A program made the translations under genes and the position numbers. Positions 26,807 through 34,862 of a stretch of DNA of 64,000 nucleotides are shown here, piece after piece. The first letter of the stretch is position 1. Each line of letters starts with the position of its first letter. Source of the DNA: Sphingomonadales bacterium (lineage in GTDB: Bacteria > Pseudomonadota > Alphaproteobacteria > Sphingomonadales > Sphingomonadaceae); NCBI GenBank assembly GCA_016714795.1, contig JADKCA010000005.1:124001-188000 (forward strand). The letters run 5' to 3'. Below the pieces are notes generated by a model, which worked only from the letters and a program-made list of their open reading frames with translations, was not told the origin of the DNA and did no database searches.

Positions 26807-27544
26807 ATGCGATTTGAAGGCAAGAACGTGCTGGTCACGGGCGCGGCATCGGGCATCGGGCGGGCTACGGCGATCCGCTTTGCCGCAGAAGGCGCAGATG
26901 TCACCATCGGGGACGTCAACGAAGCGGGCCTTCAGGAAACGGCGGCGTTGATGGCACGCAGTCCGCGCATTCATGCGTTTGACGCGCTGGATACCGAATC
27001 CTGCCGCGGGCTGGTGGCGGCTGCGGCGGTCGATGGGCTCGACGTGCTGTGCAACATCTCCGGCATTCTCAAATGGGGGCCGTCGCTCGAATTCTCGATT
27101 GACGATTTCGAGCGCATCCTGAAGGTCAACACCACCAGCGTGTTCGTGCTGTGCCAGGCGGCGCTCCCGCATCTGCTCAAGAGCCGGGGCAATATCGTCA
27201 ATACGGCGTCTACTGCCGCGTTGCAGGGCATCGCCTATACCATCGCCTATTCCGCTTCCAAACATGCCGTGGCGGCGATCACCAAGGGGCTCGCCGTCGA
27301 ATTTGCAGCGCAAGGCGTGCGGATCAACGCAATCTGCCCCGGCCATGTTAACACGCCGATGGGCAATGCCACTCCGCCCGAAGGCGTGGACTGGAGCCTT
27401 GTGATGCGCAACGCACCCAAATTGCTCGATGGCACATGCGATCCGTCCGATGTGGCCGGCCTCTTCGCCTGGCTTGCGAGCGATGAGGCGAGCAAGGTGA
27501 CGGGTTCGCTCTTCACGATGGATGGGGGGCAACTCGCAGGCTGA
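26807..27544 (+). CDS. SDR-family oxidoreductase
   Basis: A 245-residue SDR started at 26807 behind AAAAGGAGAG. TGAASGIGRATA at the N-terminus, CNISGILKW replacing the usual NNAG, and SASKH-type YSASKHAVAAITKG with Tyr and Lys of the active site. MDGGQLAG ends the protein. The NISG variant of the NNAG motif is found in a minority of SDRs. The 3' end overlaps the convergent SnoaL gene by 32 bases. A hydroxysteroid dehydrogenase role is inferred from context. Confidence 0.82.
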   Translation: MRFEGKNVLVTGAASGIGRATAIRFAAEGADVTIGDVNEAGLQETAALMARSPRIHAFDALDTESCRGLVAAAAVDGLDVLCNISGILKWGPSLEFSIDDFERILKVNTTSVFVLCQAALPHLLKSRGNIVNTASTAALQGIAYTIAYSASKHAVAAITKGLAVEFAAQGVRINAICPGHVNTPMGNATPPEGVDWSLVMRNAPKLLDGTCDPSDVAGLFAWLASDEASKVTGSLFTMDGGQLAG

Positions 27545-27983
27545 GCAGCGCGCGGGCGGCGGCGCTGCCATCCAGCATGGCATTGTCGCGCCGGGCCACG
27601 CGCCAGCCATCGCTGGTGCGCAGCAGCGCCCAGCGGTTGGCGGAGACGCGATAGACTTCAAAGCCGGAGCCAGTGTGGCGCAGCACGACGCTGTGTCCGG
27701 TGGCGGTCGCATGGTCTCCGCCCAGCGTGATTGCCACCGGACCGAGCAGATGTGCGCACCCATCCGCCATCAGGCGCTGGTGCGTCTCACCCGCAATCAG
27801 TGCGGCAATCGCGTCTCTGCCCCGGCTCTCGCCAAAGCCGCCCACGGCATAGATGCCATCTTCCGTCCAGAGCGCCGCGACGCCTGCCGCATCGCCGCTG
27901 TCTGCCAGCGGGCCATAAGAGGCGATCAGATTGCGGATCGCCTCCCGGTCTTCCAGCGCCTGCAAGCGGGCAAGCGTGTCCAT
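27513..27983 (-). CDS. SnoaL-like NTF2-fold protein
   Basis: A 156-residue protein with RLQALEDREAIRNLIASYGP, SGDAAGVAALWTEDGIY, a His in GCAHLLGPVAI, and NRWALLRTSDGWRVARRDN. These are the helix-strand landmarks of SnoaL-like NTF2 proteins, with the Tyr and His in BaiE-like positions. Its 3' end overlaps the SDR by 32 bases tail-to-tail. It abuts the VOC-like gene upstream, so the two are co-transcribed. Function unknown. Confidence 0.7.
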   Translation of the reverse strand: MDTLARLQALEDREAIRNLIASYGPLADSGDAAGVAALWTEDGIYAVGGFGESRGRDAIAALIAGETHQRLMADGCAHLLGPVAITLGGDHATATGHSVVLRHTGSGFEVYRVSANRWALLRTSDGWRVARRDNAMLDGSAAARALLSLRVAPHPS

Positions 27984-28646
27984 TCAAAGCTCCACCACGG
28001 AGAGAATGTGGCTGTCATGGCCGGGGAAGACATAGTCAAACTCCAGCACCATGGCGTCACCCAGCAGCCCCGCCTTCAGCAGGTCGGTTTCGATGAACAG
28101 CTGAATGCCCGCACGGCCATAAGCGTAGCGGGAGACGCCTGCGAAAGCGGGAGAGGCATCCAGCTGCGCGTCAATCGCCGTATCGCCAGGGCGCGGGCGG
28201 TTGATGCGGACCGAGACGCGCCCTTTGAGCAGCGGATCGTGCGCGGCACGGTGCTGCATGTCGAGGACCATGGCCTCCAGCGCGTCAAAACTGTCGATCA
28301 GAAAGCCGACATGAAAGCTGGCCTCCGGGTCTTCCTCCAGCATGGCGCGCATGTCGCGCACGGCTTCATGCTCGTCCGCGCGGCCCAGCTTCAACGCGTC
28401 GTGAATGGACTGGGTCAAAGCGCGCTGTGCGTCCGGCACGGCGGAGAGATAGATGATCCCGTCTCCGCGCGCGGCGTGGCGTTCATCGACCACAAACCGG
28501 TAGAAATTTCCCCCGGGCAAAGGCAGCATCTGCGTTTCGACAAAGCCCAGCGCGCGCATCAGGCAGGCAGCGGCCTCGGCATCGGCGGCGGGGCCATAAT
28601 GCAGGGCGAGGTGCCCCATGGTGCGGATGGCAGCGTGTGTGGTCAT
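27984..28646 (-). CDS. Hypothetical protein, possibly VOC-superfamily
   Basis: A 220-residue protein, started at 28646 with GGGAGG upstream. An N-terminal block MGHLALHYGPAADAEAA followed by LMRALGFVETQMLPLPGG looks like one vicinal-oxygen-chelate module, and a second half ends in VLEFDYVFPG. Metal ligands cannot be assigned with confidence. Its stop abuts the next gene start with no gap. If VOC, it might be an isomerase, dioxygenase or hydratase; no function is claimed. Confidence 0.5.
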   Translation of the reverse strand: MTTHAAIRTMGHLALHYGPAADAEAAACLMRALGFVETQMLPLPGGNFYRFVVDERHAARGDGIIYLSAVPDAQRALTQSIHDALKLGRADEHEAVRDMRAMLEEDPEASFHVGFLIDSFDALEAMVLDMQHRAAHDPLLKGRVSVRINRPRPGDTAIDAQLDASPAFAGVSRYAYGRAGIQLFIETDLLKAGLLGDAMVLEFDYVFPGHDSHILSVVEL

Positions 28647-28740
28647 GGCGGCAAATATCCTCCCGATCAAACCATGGCCAACGCTAAGCACAGATGCAAC
28701 ATGCCTCGCCAAGCCGCGGCGAAGCAAGTAGAGCGATGGC

Positions 28741-29553
28741 ATGTCTCTTCGCCTCGCGCTTGATCATATCACCGTTGTGGATGCGGCCCCGCTTGATCTG
28801 GTGGACGCGGCACAGGGCGCCGGGTGTGCAGGGCTTTGCCTGTTCATGGAACCGATGGCCGTGCTGCCGGACATGCCGCATTTCGACCTGTATGGAAGCC
28901 CGGCCGCCCGAGCGGACCTGAAAGCCAGCATGAGCGATGCGGGCATCTCGCTCGATCTGGCTTACCCCTTCACGCTGACCGGACGCAGCACCATCTCCGA
29001 CTTTCGCCCCGCGCTTGATGTCGCCGCCGAACTGGGTGCGCCGCTGGTGAATCTGCTGATTTATGACCGGGATGAGAACCGCCGTGCGGAGAATTTCGCG
29101 GCCTTCGCGGATCTGGCCGAGGCGGCCGGCCTAGGTGTGGCGCTGGAATTCTATCCGGTCTCGCACATCCGCTCGCTGGCGGAGGCACTGGCGCTGGTAT
29201 CCCTGCTGGGCAGGCCCGGCCGCGTTGGCGTGAATGTCGACCTTCTGCACCTGATGCGTTCGGGCGGGAGCCTTGCCGAACTGGCCGCAGCGCCAGCGGG
29301 CTCGATCCTGTTCGCCCAGATTGCCGATGGGCCATTGGCCTGTGTGGAAGAGAGTTTGGATGTGGAGGCCTCCTCGCGCCGCTGGCTGGCGGGGGAGGGG
29401 GCGTTCGATGTGGCGGGCTTTGTCCGCGCGCTGCCCGAAGGCTGCCCGATCAGCGTTGAAATCCCGCAAGAGCAGGCGCTGCGGGCCGGGCTGTCGCGCG
29501 CAGACCGCGCCCGGCGCGCGGTGGACAGTGTGCGGGCTGTTCTGGCGGATTAA
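28741..29553 (+). CDS. Sugar-phosphate isomerase/epimerase-like TIM-barrel protein
   Basis: A 270-residue protein of the xylose-isomerase-like TIM-barrel type. ISLDLAYPFTLTG, APLVNLLIYDRDENR, GVALEFYPVSHIRS with a metal-type Glu, GVNVDLLHLMRSGGS with Asp and His, and CPISVEIPQE carry the usual ligand-bearing strands. These enzymes shift carbonyls or epimerise, and some relatives act on cyclic polyols or as dehydratases. Its presence in a steroid island is unexplained. Its end overlaps the convergent aldo/keto reductase gene by 4 bases. Confidence 0.72.
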   Translation: MSLRLALDHITVVDAAPLDLVDAAQGAGCAGLCLFMEPMAVLPDMPHFDLYGSPAARADLKASMSDAGISLDLAYPFTLTGRSTISDFRPALDVAAELGAPLVNLLIYDRDENRRAENFAAFADLAEAAGLGVALEFYPVSHIRSLAEALALVSLLGRPGRVGVNVDLLHLMRSGGSLAELAAAPAGSILFAQIADGPLACVEESLDVEASSRRWLAGEGAFDVAGFVRALPEGCPISVEIPQEQALRAGLSRADRARRAVDSVRAVLAD

Positions 29554-30519
29554 CCCGCGCGCAACTGTGCCAGCTCCGCTGCATCAAGCCGGAGCGCCAT
29601 CGCGGCCACACTCTCTTCCACTTGCGCAAGCGTCCGCGCACCGAAGATCGGAATCGTCTGGTTTGGCTGCGAAGCAAGGTAGGACAGCACCACCGTGTTG
29701 ACCGGCACGCCATGCTTGTCCGCCAGCGCCTTGGCCGCAGCCGCCCGCGCCGCGTTGGCAGGGTTGTTGTAGCGCGCTTTCAATCCATCCGGCACGGGCG
29801 CGCCTTCGGCCAGCTTGGTGAAGAAGCCACCGCTTTGCGCGGCATATGGGATGAAGGGCAGGCCGCGCGCGTGGAGCGCCTCATAGCCGCTATCCTCATA
29901 ATAAAGCACATAGCCCCTGCTGGCCCGAGGCCGCCGCGTCGGGCTTGGCCAGGCCCCAGAAGGTTTGTGACGCGACGAACCCGGTCTTGCCGAGCGACGC
30001 GGCATAGGCATTGGCGGCGATGATCCGGTCTGCTGCCCAGTTGGAGGCTCCGAAATGGCGGATGCGGCCCGCGGCCTGATGCTCCAGCAGTGCGTCGACG
30101 ATCGGTTCCACGGGGACTTCGGGATTGTCGGCATGGAGCCAGTAGAGATCGACGCTATCGAGCCCGAGATGATCGAGACTTTCAGACAGATCCTCCGCCA
30201 CCGCCGCCGGGTTGCAGCGATTGGCCCAGTCGCCCGCGCGCATGTCCATGCCGCCGCCTTTGGTTGCGATCACGAGCCCGTCGCGGCTGCGTGTCTTGAG
30301 CCACGTGCCGATGGCGCGCTCGCTCGCGCCTTTTGGGGCGTCGGGAACCCAATCCCCATACATGCGCGCGGTATCGATGAAATTGCCGCCCAGCGCCGTA
30401 AAGGCATCCAGAATGGCGTTGGATTCACCCTGATCCAGCACCGTGCCCAGCATGTTGGTTCCATAGCAGAGGCTGCTGACGGTCAGATCGGTATTGTTCA
30501 GAACGGTTTTGGTCAGCAT
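29550..30519 (-). pseudogene. Aldo/keto reductase gene with one-base frameshift
   Basis: The first part (from 30519, RBS AGGAG) reads MLTKTVLNNTDLTVSSLCYG, then DTARMYGDW with the catalytic Tyr, VIATKGGG with Lys and SQTFWGLAKPDAAAS. At a run of four C (29914-29917; GGGG on the coding strand) the frame breaks. Removing one base joins it to GYVLYYEDSGYEALHARGLP and the family C-terminus QTIPIFGARTLAQVEES. A repaired protein would be about 320 residues, normal for AKRs. This is either a recent inactivation or a homopolymer sequencing error. Aldo/keto reductases interconvert steroid ketones and alcohols, fitting the island. Confidence 0.82.
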
Positions 30520-30573
30520 GATCAATCTCCTGAGTCGAAGGATAGAGCGGAACGCGTGAGAGGAACAGCGGCC

Positions 30574-31038
30574 ATGATGTCAGTGCAGGAAATGTCGGAC
30601 CGGCTGGAAATCCAGGATCTGTTCGCGCGCTATTGCTTTGCGATTGATGAGCGGGACTGGGACGCGCTGGACAATGTGTTCACGCGCGATGCCCGCATCG
30701 ATTACACCGAAACCGGTGGTGCAAAGGGCAGTGTAGCGGAAATCAAGGCGTGGCTGCCGGTCGCGCTTGAACGCTTTCCCGCCTTCCAGCATATGGTGGC
30801 GACGACCAAGCTGACGCTCGATGGAGACCGTGCGAGCAGCCGCACGATCTTGTTCAACCCCATGGTCATTCCGCGCGAAGACGGGACGCCTCAAACCTTC
30901 TTCATCGGTCTGTGGTATCGTGACACTCTTGTGCGAACGACCGAAGGCTGGCGGATCGCCGAGCGTTACGAGGAAAGGAGCTGGACGCACAATGTCCCCC
31001 CGCTGACTCCCGCGCCGGAAATCATGCCGCAAGGCTGA
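30574..31038 (+). CDS. SnoaL-like NTF2-fold protein
   Basis: A 154-residue protein starting at tandem ATGs behind GAGAGGAA. SDRLEIQDLFARYCFAIDER gives Tyr and Asp, FTRDARIDYTETGG and QHMVATTKLTLDG give the His, and GLWYRDTLVRTTEGWRIAER ends the sheet. It resembles the BaiE/SnoaL family without the BaiE WYLED segment. It is divergent from the AKR gene and convergent with the BaiE-like gene. Function unknown. Confidence 0.72.
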   Translation: MMSVQEMSDRLEIQDLFARYCFAIDERDWDALDNVFTRDARIDYTETGGAKGSVAEIKAWLPVALERFPAFQHMVATTKLTLDGDRASSRTILFNPMVIPREDGTPQTFFIGLWYRDTLVRTTEGWRIAERYEERSWTHNVPPLTPAPEIMPQG

Positions 31039-31041
31039 CCC

Positions 31042-31578
31042 TCACGCCAGATTATCCCATGTGATGAGGTGGCTGATGTCCTTCACCTCATGCGGCTTGC
31101 GCCCGGTTTCGGCAAGGCGGTGGACGGTGTAGTTCGCGCCTTCCTGCAACGGCATGACGACTTCCATCACCCGGTCATACACGGTGCGCGCCATCTTCCA
31201 GACACCCTCTTCGCGGCGATAGACATCGCGATAGATGGCGGTGCCATAGGTGTGATCCTTGCGGCCGAAATGGATGAAAATATCCTCCAGATACCAGATG
31301 CCTTCGGCTTCATCCGGGCCGGTGAAGCTGATTTCGGGCATATGGCCATGGTGCATCGCCATGGTTTCAGCCACGAAGCTGTTGGCGAGGAATTCGCGCA
31401 TATTGGCGGCTCCATGCAGCTCCACGCGATAATTGCCGCCCAGATATTCCACGAACACATCGTCTGTGAACATAGCGTCCAAGAGCCCCCAATCCGCCGT
31501 GTCGATGGCGCGGAAATAGCGGTGTTTGAGGATCTTGATCTCTTCCAGATCAGACAATTGCTGCAACGTGAAACCCAC
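31042..31578 (-). CDS. BaiE/Hsh2-like SnoaL-fold steroid dehydratase candidate
   Basis: A 178-residue protein with GTG start at 31578 behind AGGAGAGG. Aligned by eye to Clostridium bile-acid 7alpha-dehydratase BaiE it keeps all five residues I recall as catalytic. They are Tyr21 (BaiE Tyr30) and Asp26 (35) in RYFRAID, His76 (83) in MHHGHMPEI, Asp99 (106) in WYLED, and Arg136 (146) in YDRVMEV. This block identity far exceeds that of the other NTF2 proteins here. A 7alpha-hydroxysteroid dehydratase role, as for Hsh2 in sphingomonad bile-acid degradation, is a strong hypothesis. It is the last gene of the hsaA operon. Confidence 0.78.
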   Translation of the reverse strand: MGFTLQQLSDLEEIKILKHRYFRAIDTADWGLLDAMFTDDVFVEYLGGNYRVELHGAANMREFLANSFVAETMAMHHGHMPEISFTGPDEAEGIWYLEDIFIHFGRKDHTYGTAIYRDVYRREEGVWKMARTVYDRVMEVVMPLQEGANYTVHRLAETGRKPHEVKDISHLITWDNLA

Positions 31579-32103
31579 TTACCTCTCCTGTGAAAAAAGA
31601 AACTCGGCGCGCGCCTTGAGCGCGATGCCGCTGTCATCAAAAGCGCGCTTGATCCAAGGTCCGGCAAAGCGCTGCACATGGATGCCGTTCGCGCCCAGAA
31701 ACGCGTCGGTGGAATAATAGCGGCACGCTTCTGCCCCCGTCGCCTCGATCACCTGATCCCGCCGGGCGGGGTAGGGCCATGCCTCGCTATGCTTCATTTC
31801 CCAGCTCAGCAGCTTTTCCGGTTCGAACGCGCAGACATATTCCAGATTGGGGACGGTTGGCCCGCCCGCCGTGGCATAGCTGATCAGCGTCATCTCCACC
31901 GCCGCGCCCATCTCCAGCGTGGAGACGGCGCGGATGCAGAAGGGGTTCCACTCATTGTAGCGCGGCATATCCACCAGCACTGCCCAGACGACGCGCGCCG
32001 GGGCATTGATCTCCACCGTGTTGCTGATGGTGACGGCGTCGGGATCAAAGCCGTTGACGGGATCATCGGCCAGCGTCGGCGCGGTCTTCATCCAGTCGAG
32101 CAT
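31579..32103 (-). CDS. SRPBCC-family protein
   Basis: A 174-residue START/Bet v1-like protein. VTISNTVEINAPARVVWAVL, then RYNEWNPF, is the canonical SRPBCC N-terminus, and FAGPWIKRAF a C-terminal helix. The start at 32103 follows the SDR stop by 4 bases. The fold binds hydrophobic ligands in a deep cavity, and several members are cyclases or hydrolases. A steroid binding or conversion role is plausible. Its stop abuts the BaiE-like gene. Confidence 0.75.
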   Translation of the reverse strand: MLDWMKTAPTLADDPVNGFDPDAVTISNTVEINAPARVVWAVLVDMPRYNEWNPFCIRAVSTLEMGAAVEMTLISYATAGGPTVPNLEYVCAFEPEKLLSWEMKHSEAWPYPARRDQVIEATGAEACRYYSTDAFLGANGIHVQRFAGPWIKRAFDDSGIALKARAEFLFSQER

Positions 32104-32107
32104 CCTG

Positions 32108-32878
32108 TCAGGCCTCCACCCAGTCGCCACCATTCACGTCGAGCGCGGCCCCGGTCATCTCGCTCGCATAGTCGGAAAGGAGGAAATAGACCGCCTTGGC
32201 GCAATCCTTGTCGGGCGGGATATGGCCCACCGGAATTTCGCTGGCACGCTGGGTGCGGAACGCATCGCCACCTTCGCCCATCGATTTGAAAAAGCTCTGC
32301 AACGGCGCGCCGTCCATCCAGCCCATCAGCGCTGTGTTGACGCGAATGCCTGTGCCGCCCAGTTCCACTGCAAGCTGGCGGGTGAGCTGGTTGAGCGCCG
32401 ATTTGGCCATGGCATAGCCGCCTTCGCCCGGCATCGGCTTGCGCGTGGCGAGCGTGGAGACGTTGACGATGCTGCCCTTGCCTTGCGCCTTCATCGTGGG
32501 GATCACGCATTGCGCCATGCGCAAGGCACCCGTGGCGATCACGTCGAACGCTTGGGTCAGTTGATCAATCGAATGCGCTTCAAGGTTCATCCAGTCGGGA
32601 TGATAATAAGCCGAATTGACCAGCCCGTCGATCCGGCCCCACGCATCGAGCGCGGCCTTGGCGGCGGCCTGACAATCTTCCATCTTGCTGACGTCGCATG
32701 GCACGGCAATGGCCTCTCCGCCCGCTGCCTTGATGTCTGCCGCAATTGCGTTGATCGCATCGACCGAGCGTGCGGTGACGATCACCTTTGCACCCTCTGC
32801 TGCCGCGCCGCGACACATGGCTTGGCCCATGCCGGGACCGGCACCCGTGATGATGACGACTTTGTCTTTCAGGATCAT
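32108..32878 (-). CDS. SDR-family oxidoreductase
   Basis: A 256-residue SDR with ITGAGPGMGQAMCRG at 8-22, GLVNSAYYHPDWM in place of NNAG, a Ser in NVSTLATRKP, and GGYAMAKSALNQLTRQ with the YxxxK pair. DVNGGDWVEA ends the protein. The VNSAYY variation and insertion suggest a specialised substrate pocket. It lies within the hsaA-hsaD operon between the EthD and SRPBCC genes. A hydroxysteroid dehydrogenase role is inferred only from context. Confidence 0.83.
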   Translation of the reverse strand: MILKDKVVIITGAGPGMGQAMCRGAAAEGAKVIVTARSVDAINAIAADIKAAGGEAIAVPCDVSKMEDCQAAAKAALDAWGRIDGLVNSAYYHPDWMNLEAHSIDQLTQAFDVIATGALRMAQCVIPTMKAQGKGSIVNVSTLATRKPMPGEGGYAMAKSALNQLTRQLAVELGGTGIRVNTALMGWMDGAPLQSFFKSMGEGGDAFRTQRASEIPVGHIPPDKDCAKAVYFLLSDYASEMTGAALDVNGGDWVEA

Positions 32879-32907
32879 GGCTCTCTCCTTGCCTCTTTGG
32901 CTTGTTC

Positions 32908-33270
32908 TCAGGGTATCACGCTGGTCCGCTCATCGACCAGAAACATGCGGGTATAGCTCTGGTCGAGGAAGTTCTTCTCATCAGCGCTGATCTGTTCTGC
33001 CACCTCCTGCGTCGCAGCGAGCGCGCCAAAGGCGTCATAGTCCGCCCGGCTTGCAAAGCTGATTTCTGTCACGCAATCAAAGTCGAACGGGGCGGCGTTG
33101 GGGTAGACATAGGCCCCGTCAAAGTCCGCAAAATTGCGCCGATATCCGGTGATCTGCGGGAAGAGCGAGAGGATCAGCGGCGCATGGTGGGCTTCATAAT
33201 AGGCAATGAAGTCCGCCCGGCTGAGGCCATCCCGCTTCTTGAGCAGCGCGATGACCTTGCACCCGCTCAT
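32908..33270 (-). CDS. Small EthD-domain protein
   Basis: A 120-residue single EthD/Dabb-type domain: KVIALLKKRDGLSRADFIAY, then YEAHHAPLI with the characteristic HHAP, and RRNFADFDG. The ATG at 33270 overlaps the flavoprotein stop by 4 bases (ATGA). EthD proteins form dimeric alpha-beta barrels and often accompany oxidative catabolic genes. A direct catalytic role is not established. Confidence 0.8.
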   Translation of the reverse strand: MSGCKVIALLKKRDGLSRADFIAYYEAHHAPLILSLFPQITGYRRNFADFDGAYVYPNAAPFDFDCVTEISFASRADYDAFGALAATQEVAEQISADEKNFLDQSYTRMFLVDERTSVIP

Positions 33271-34727
33271 CCCTGCGCCGCTCCCTTGCCGGCCTGCCGC
33301 CCGAAAAAGGTGCAATCCGCAAGGCTCATGCCCGACGAATAGCCATGGCCCCATGCCGGGAGCCCTGACGTGCAGCGCCCTGCCGCGAACAGGCCGGGGA
33401 TGGGAACGCCCGTCCGGTCCAGCACTTCGGCATGAGCGGAGGTTTTGAGCCCGCCCAGTGTGAAGAAGCTGAAATAGCTCGTCTGGAAATTGAGTTCGAG
33501 CGCGATGAACGGCCCCTGATCGAGCGGCGTCAGGATCGGCACCTGCTTGTCGAACAGCGGATCGCGGCCTTCATGCGCATGGGCATTGTAAAAGGCCATG
33601 GTGGCGCTGAGCGTGCCCGCTGCCATGCCGAGTTCGGCTTCGACCTCTTCCCAGCTGTCGCCCGTGCCCGCGATGGTCATCTGCGCGAAATCCATCGGCT
33701 GGATGAAATGGGCATTGTCGAGCAGCAGATAAACGCGACCGCCATGCTGATCGACGGCGCAGCGCGAGACGCGCCCGTGATAGCAATCCTCGTTGATGAA
33801 GCGCTGCCCTGCCGCGTTCACGAACACGCCCTTGGCGTGGATTTCGGGCATGGTCCAGGGGCAAGTGGTGAAGAACTGCTCCATATGGATCGCTTCGCCG
33901 CCCGCACCAAGGCCGAGCATGATGCCGACGCCATCATCCTTGTCGCCAATCGGCGTGGTGAGCTTGAACGTCTCCGGGCAATATTTGCGGCGCATCTCTT
34001 CGTTCATCACGAAGCCGCCAGTGGCCAGCACCACGCCGTTCGCCGCCTTCACAAAACGGTTCTGATTGTCGATGCGCACGACGATTCCGACGATGCGGTC
34101 TCCATCGGCCACCAGTGCGACAGCGCGGGCGTCGACCACCACCTCCACGCCCAGCGCGCGGGCTTTGGCTTCGAGAATGTCGACGAGCGGACGACCGCCG
34201 CCCCAGCCCATATGCTGGATGACATGGCCACGCGGCGCGGGCTTGGCCTGATGGCAAAAGGGCGCGGCCGCCTCGGAACCAGACCAGATCAGCGTCGAAT
34301 CATCGGTCGGTTCGATATGTTTGCCGGGCAGGTAATTACCGCGATAGGGCACGCCTTGCGCCTTGAGCCACGCGAAATGGTTCAGAGATTCGGCGGCGTA
34401 ATGATCGCATTTGGCCTCGTCTGCACAGGGGCCGCCCGCCATTTTGAGATAGGTGGCAAAGGCCTCGGTCGAGTCTTCGAAGCCCGCTGCGCGTTGTGCA
34501 TCGGTGCCGCCGTTGCCGCCGATATAGATTTCGCCACCCGACAGGCCGGACGCGCCGCCGCTGCCCGAATTGCGCTCGAACAGCATGACTTTCGCGCCAG
34601 CCGAGGCCGCTTCGATGGCCGCGCAGGCCCCCGCCGCGCCAAAGCCGATCACGGCGACGTCGGTTTCCATGTCCCATGCGGGGACTTGGGATGCGGGGAA
34701 AGGTTTGTGGAGGGAGACTTCCGACAT
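33267..34727 (-). CDS. FAD-dependent steroid dehydrogenase-like flavoprotein
   Basis: A 486-residue flavoprotein started at 34727 with GGAG 8 bases upstream. METDVAVIGFGAAGACAAIE is the FAD motif, GSGGASGLSGGEIYIGG the second contact, GVVLATGGFVMN the internal Gly-rich strand, and GLPAWGHGYSSGMSLADCTF the C-terminal FAD segment. This lacks the YPGAG motif of the KstD at 15538 and resembles a sister group (3-ketosteroid delta4- or delta1-dehydrogenases and fumarate-reductase-like proteins). A ring-A desaturase of different stereospecificity, such as for 5beta-steroids, is an inference. Confidence 0.78.
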   Translation of the reverse strand: MSEVSLHKPFPASQVPAWDMETDVAVIGFGAAGACAAIEAASAGAKVMLFERNSGSGGASGLSGGEIYIGGNGGTDAQRAAGFEDSTEAFATYLKMAGGPCADEAKCDHYAAESLNHFAWLKAQGVPYRGNYLPGKHIEPTDDSTLIWSGSEAAAPFCHQAKPAPRGHVIQHMGWGGGRPLVDILEAKARALGVEVVVDARAVALVADGDRIVGIVVRIDNQNRFVKAANGVVLATGGFVMNEEMRRKYCPETFKLTTPIGDKDDGVGIMLGLGAGGEAIHMEQFFTTCPWTMPEIHAKGVFVNAAGQRFINEDCYHGRVSRCAVDQHGGRVYLLLDNAHFIQPMDFAQMTIAGTGDSWEEVEAELGMAAGTLSATMAFYNAHAHEGRDPLFDKQVPILTPLDQGPFIALELNFQTSYFSFFTLGGLKTSAHAEVLDRTGVPIPGLFAAGRCTSGLPAWGHGYSSGMSLADCTFFGRQAGKGAAQG

Positions 34728-34737
34728 TTCAGACTCC

Positions 34738-34847
34738 GTCATGCTGAACGTGTTTCAGCATCCATGCTTCGGCGATGGAGCCAATTTCTGGCATGACAAT
34801 CTTGCACCGACAGCAAGGCATGGACCCTGAAACAAGGTCAGGGTGAC
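34738..34847. repeat. Palindromic intergenic repeat, family B
   Basis: Left arm begins GTCATGCTGAACGTGTTTCA and the right arm ends TGAAACAAGGTCAGGGTGAC, roughly reverse complements about 50 bases apart. I recognise this as a second common dispersed repeat type in sphingomonads. It sits between hsaD-like and the flavoprotein genes inside an apparent operon, and touches the upstream region of the flavoprotein start. Confidence 0.75.
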
Positions 34848-34862
34848 GTGGAGATGCCAGTG

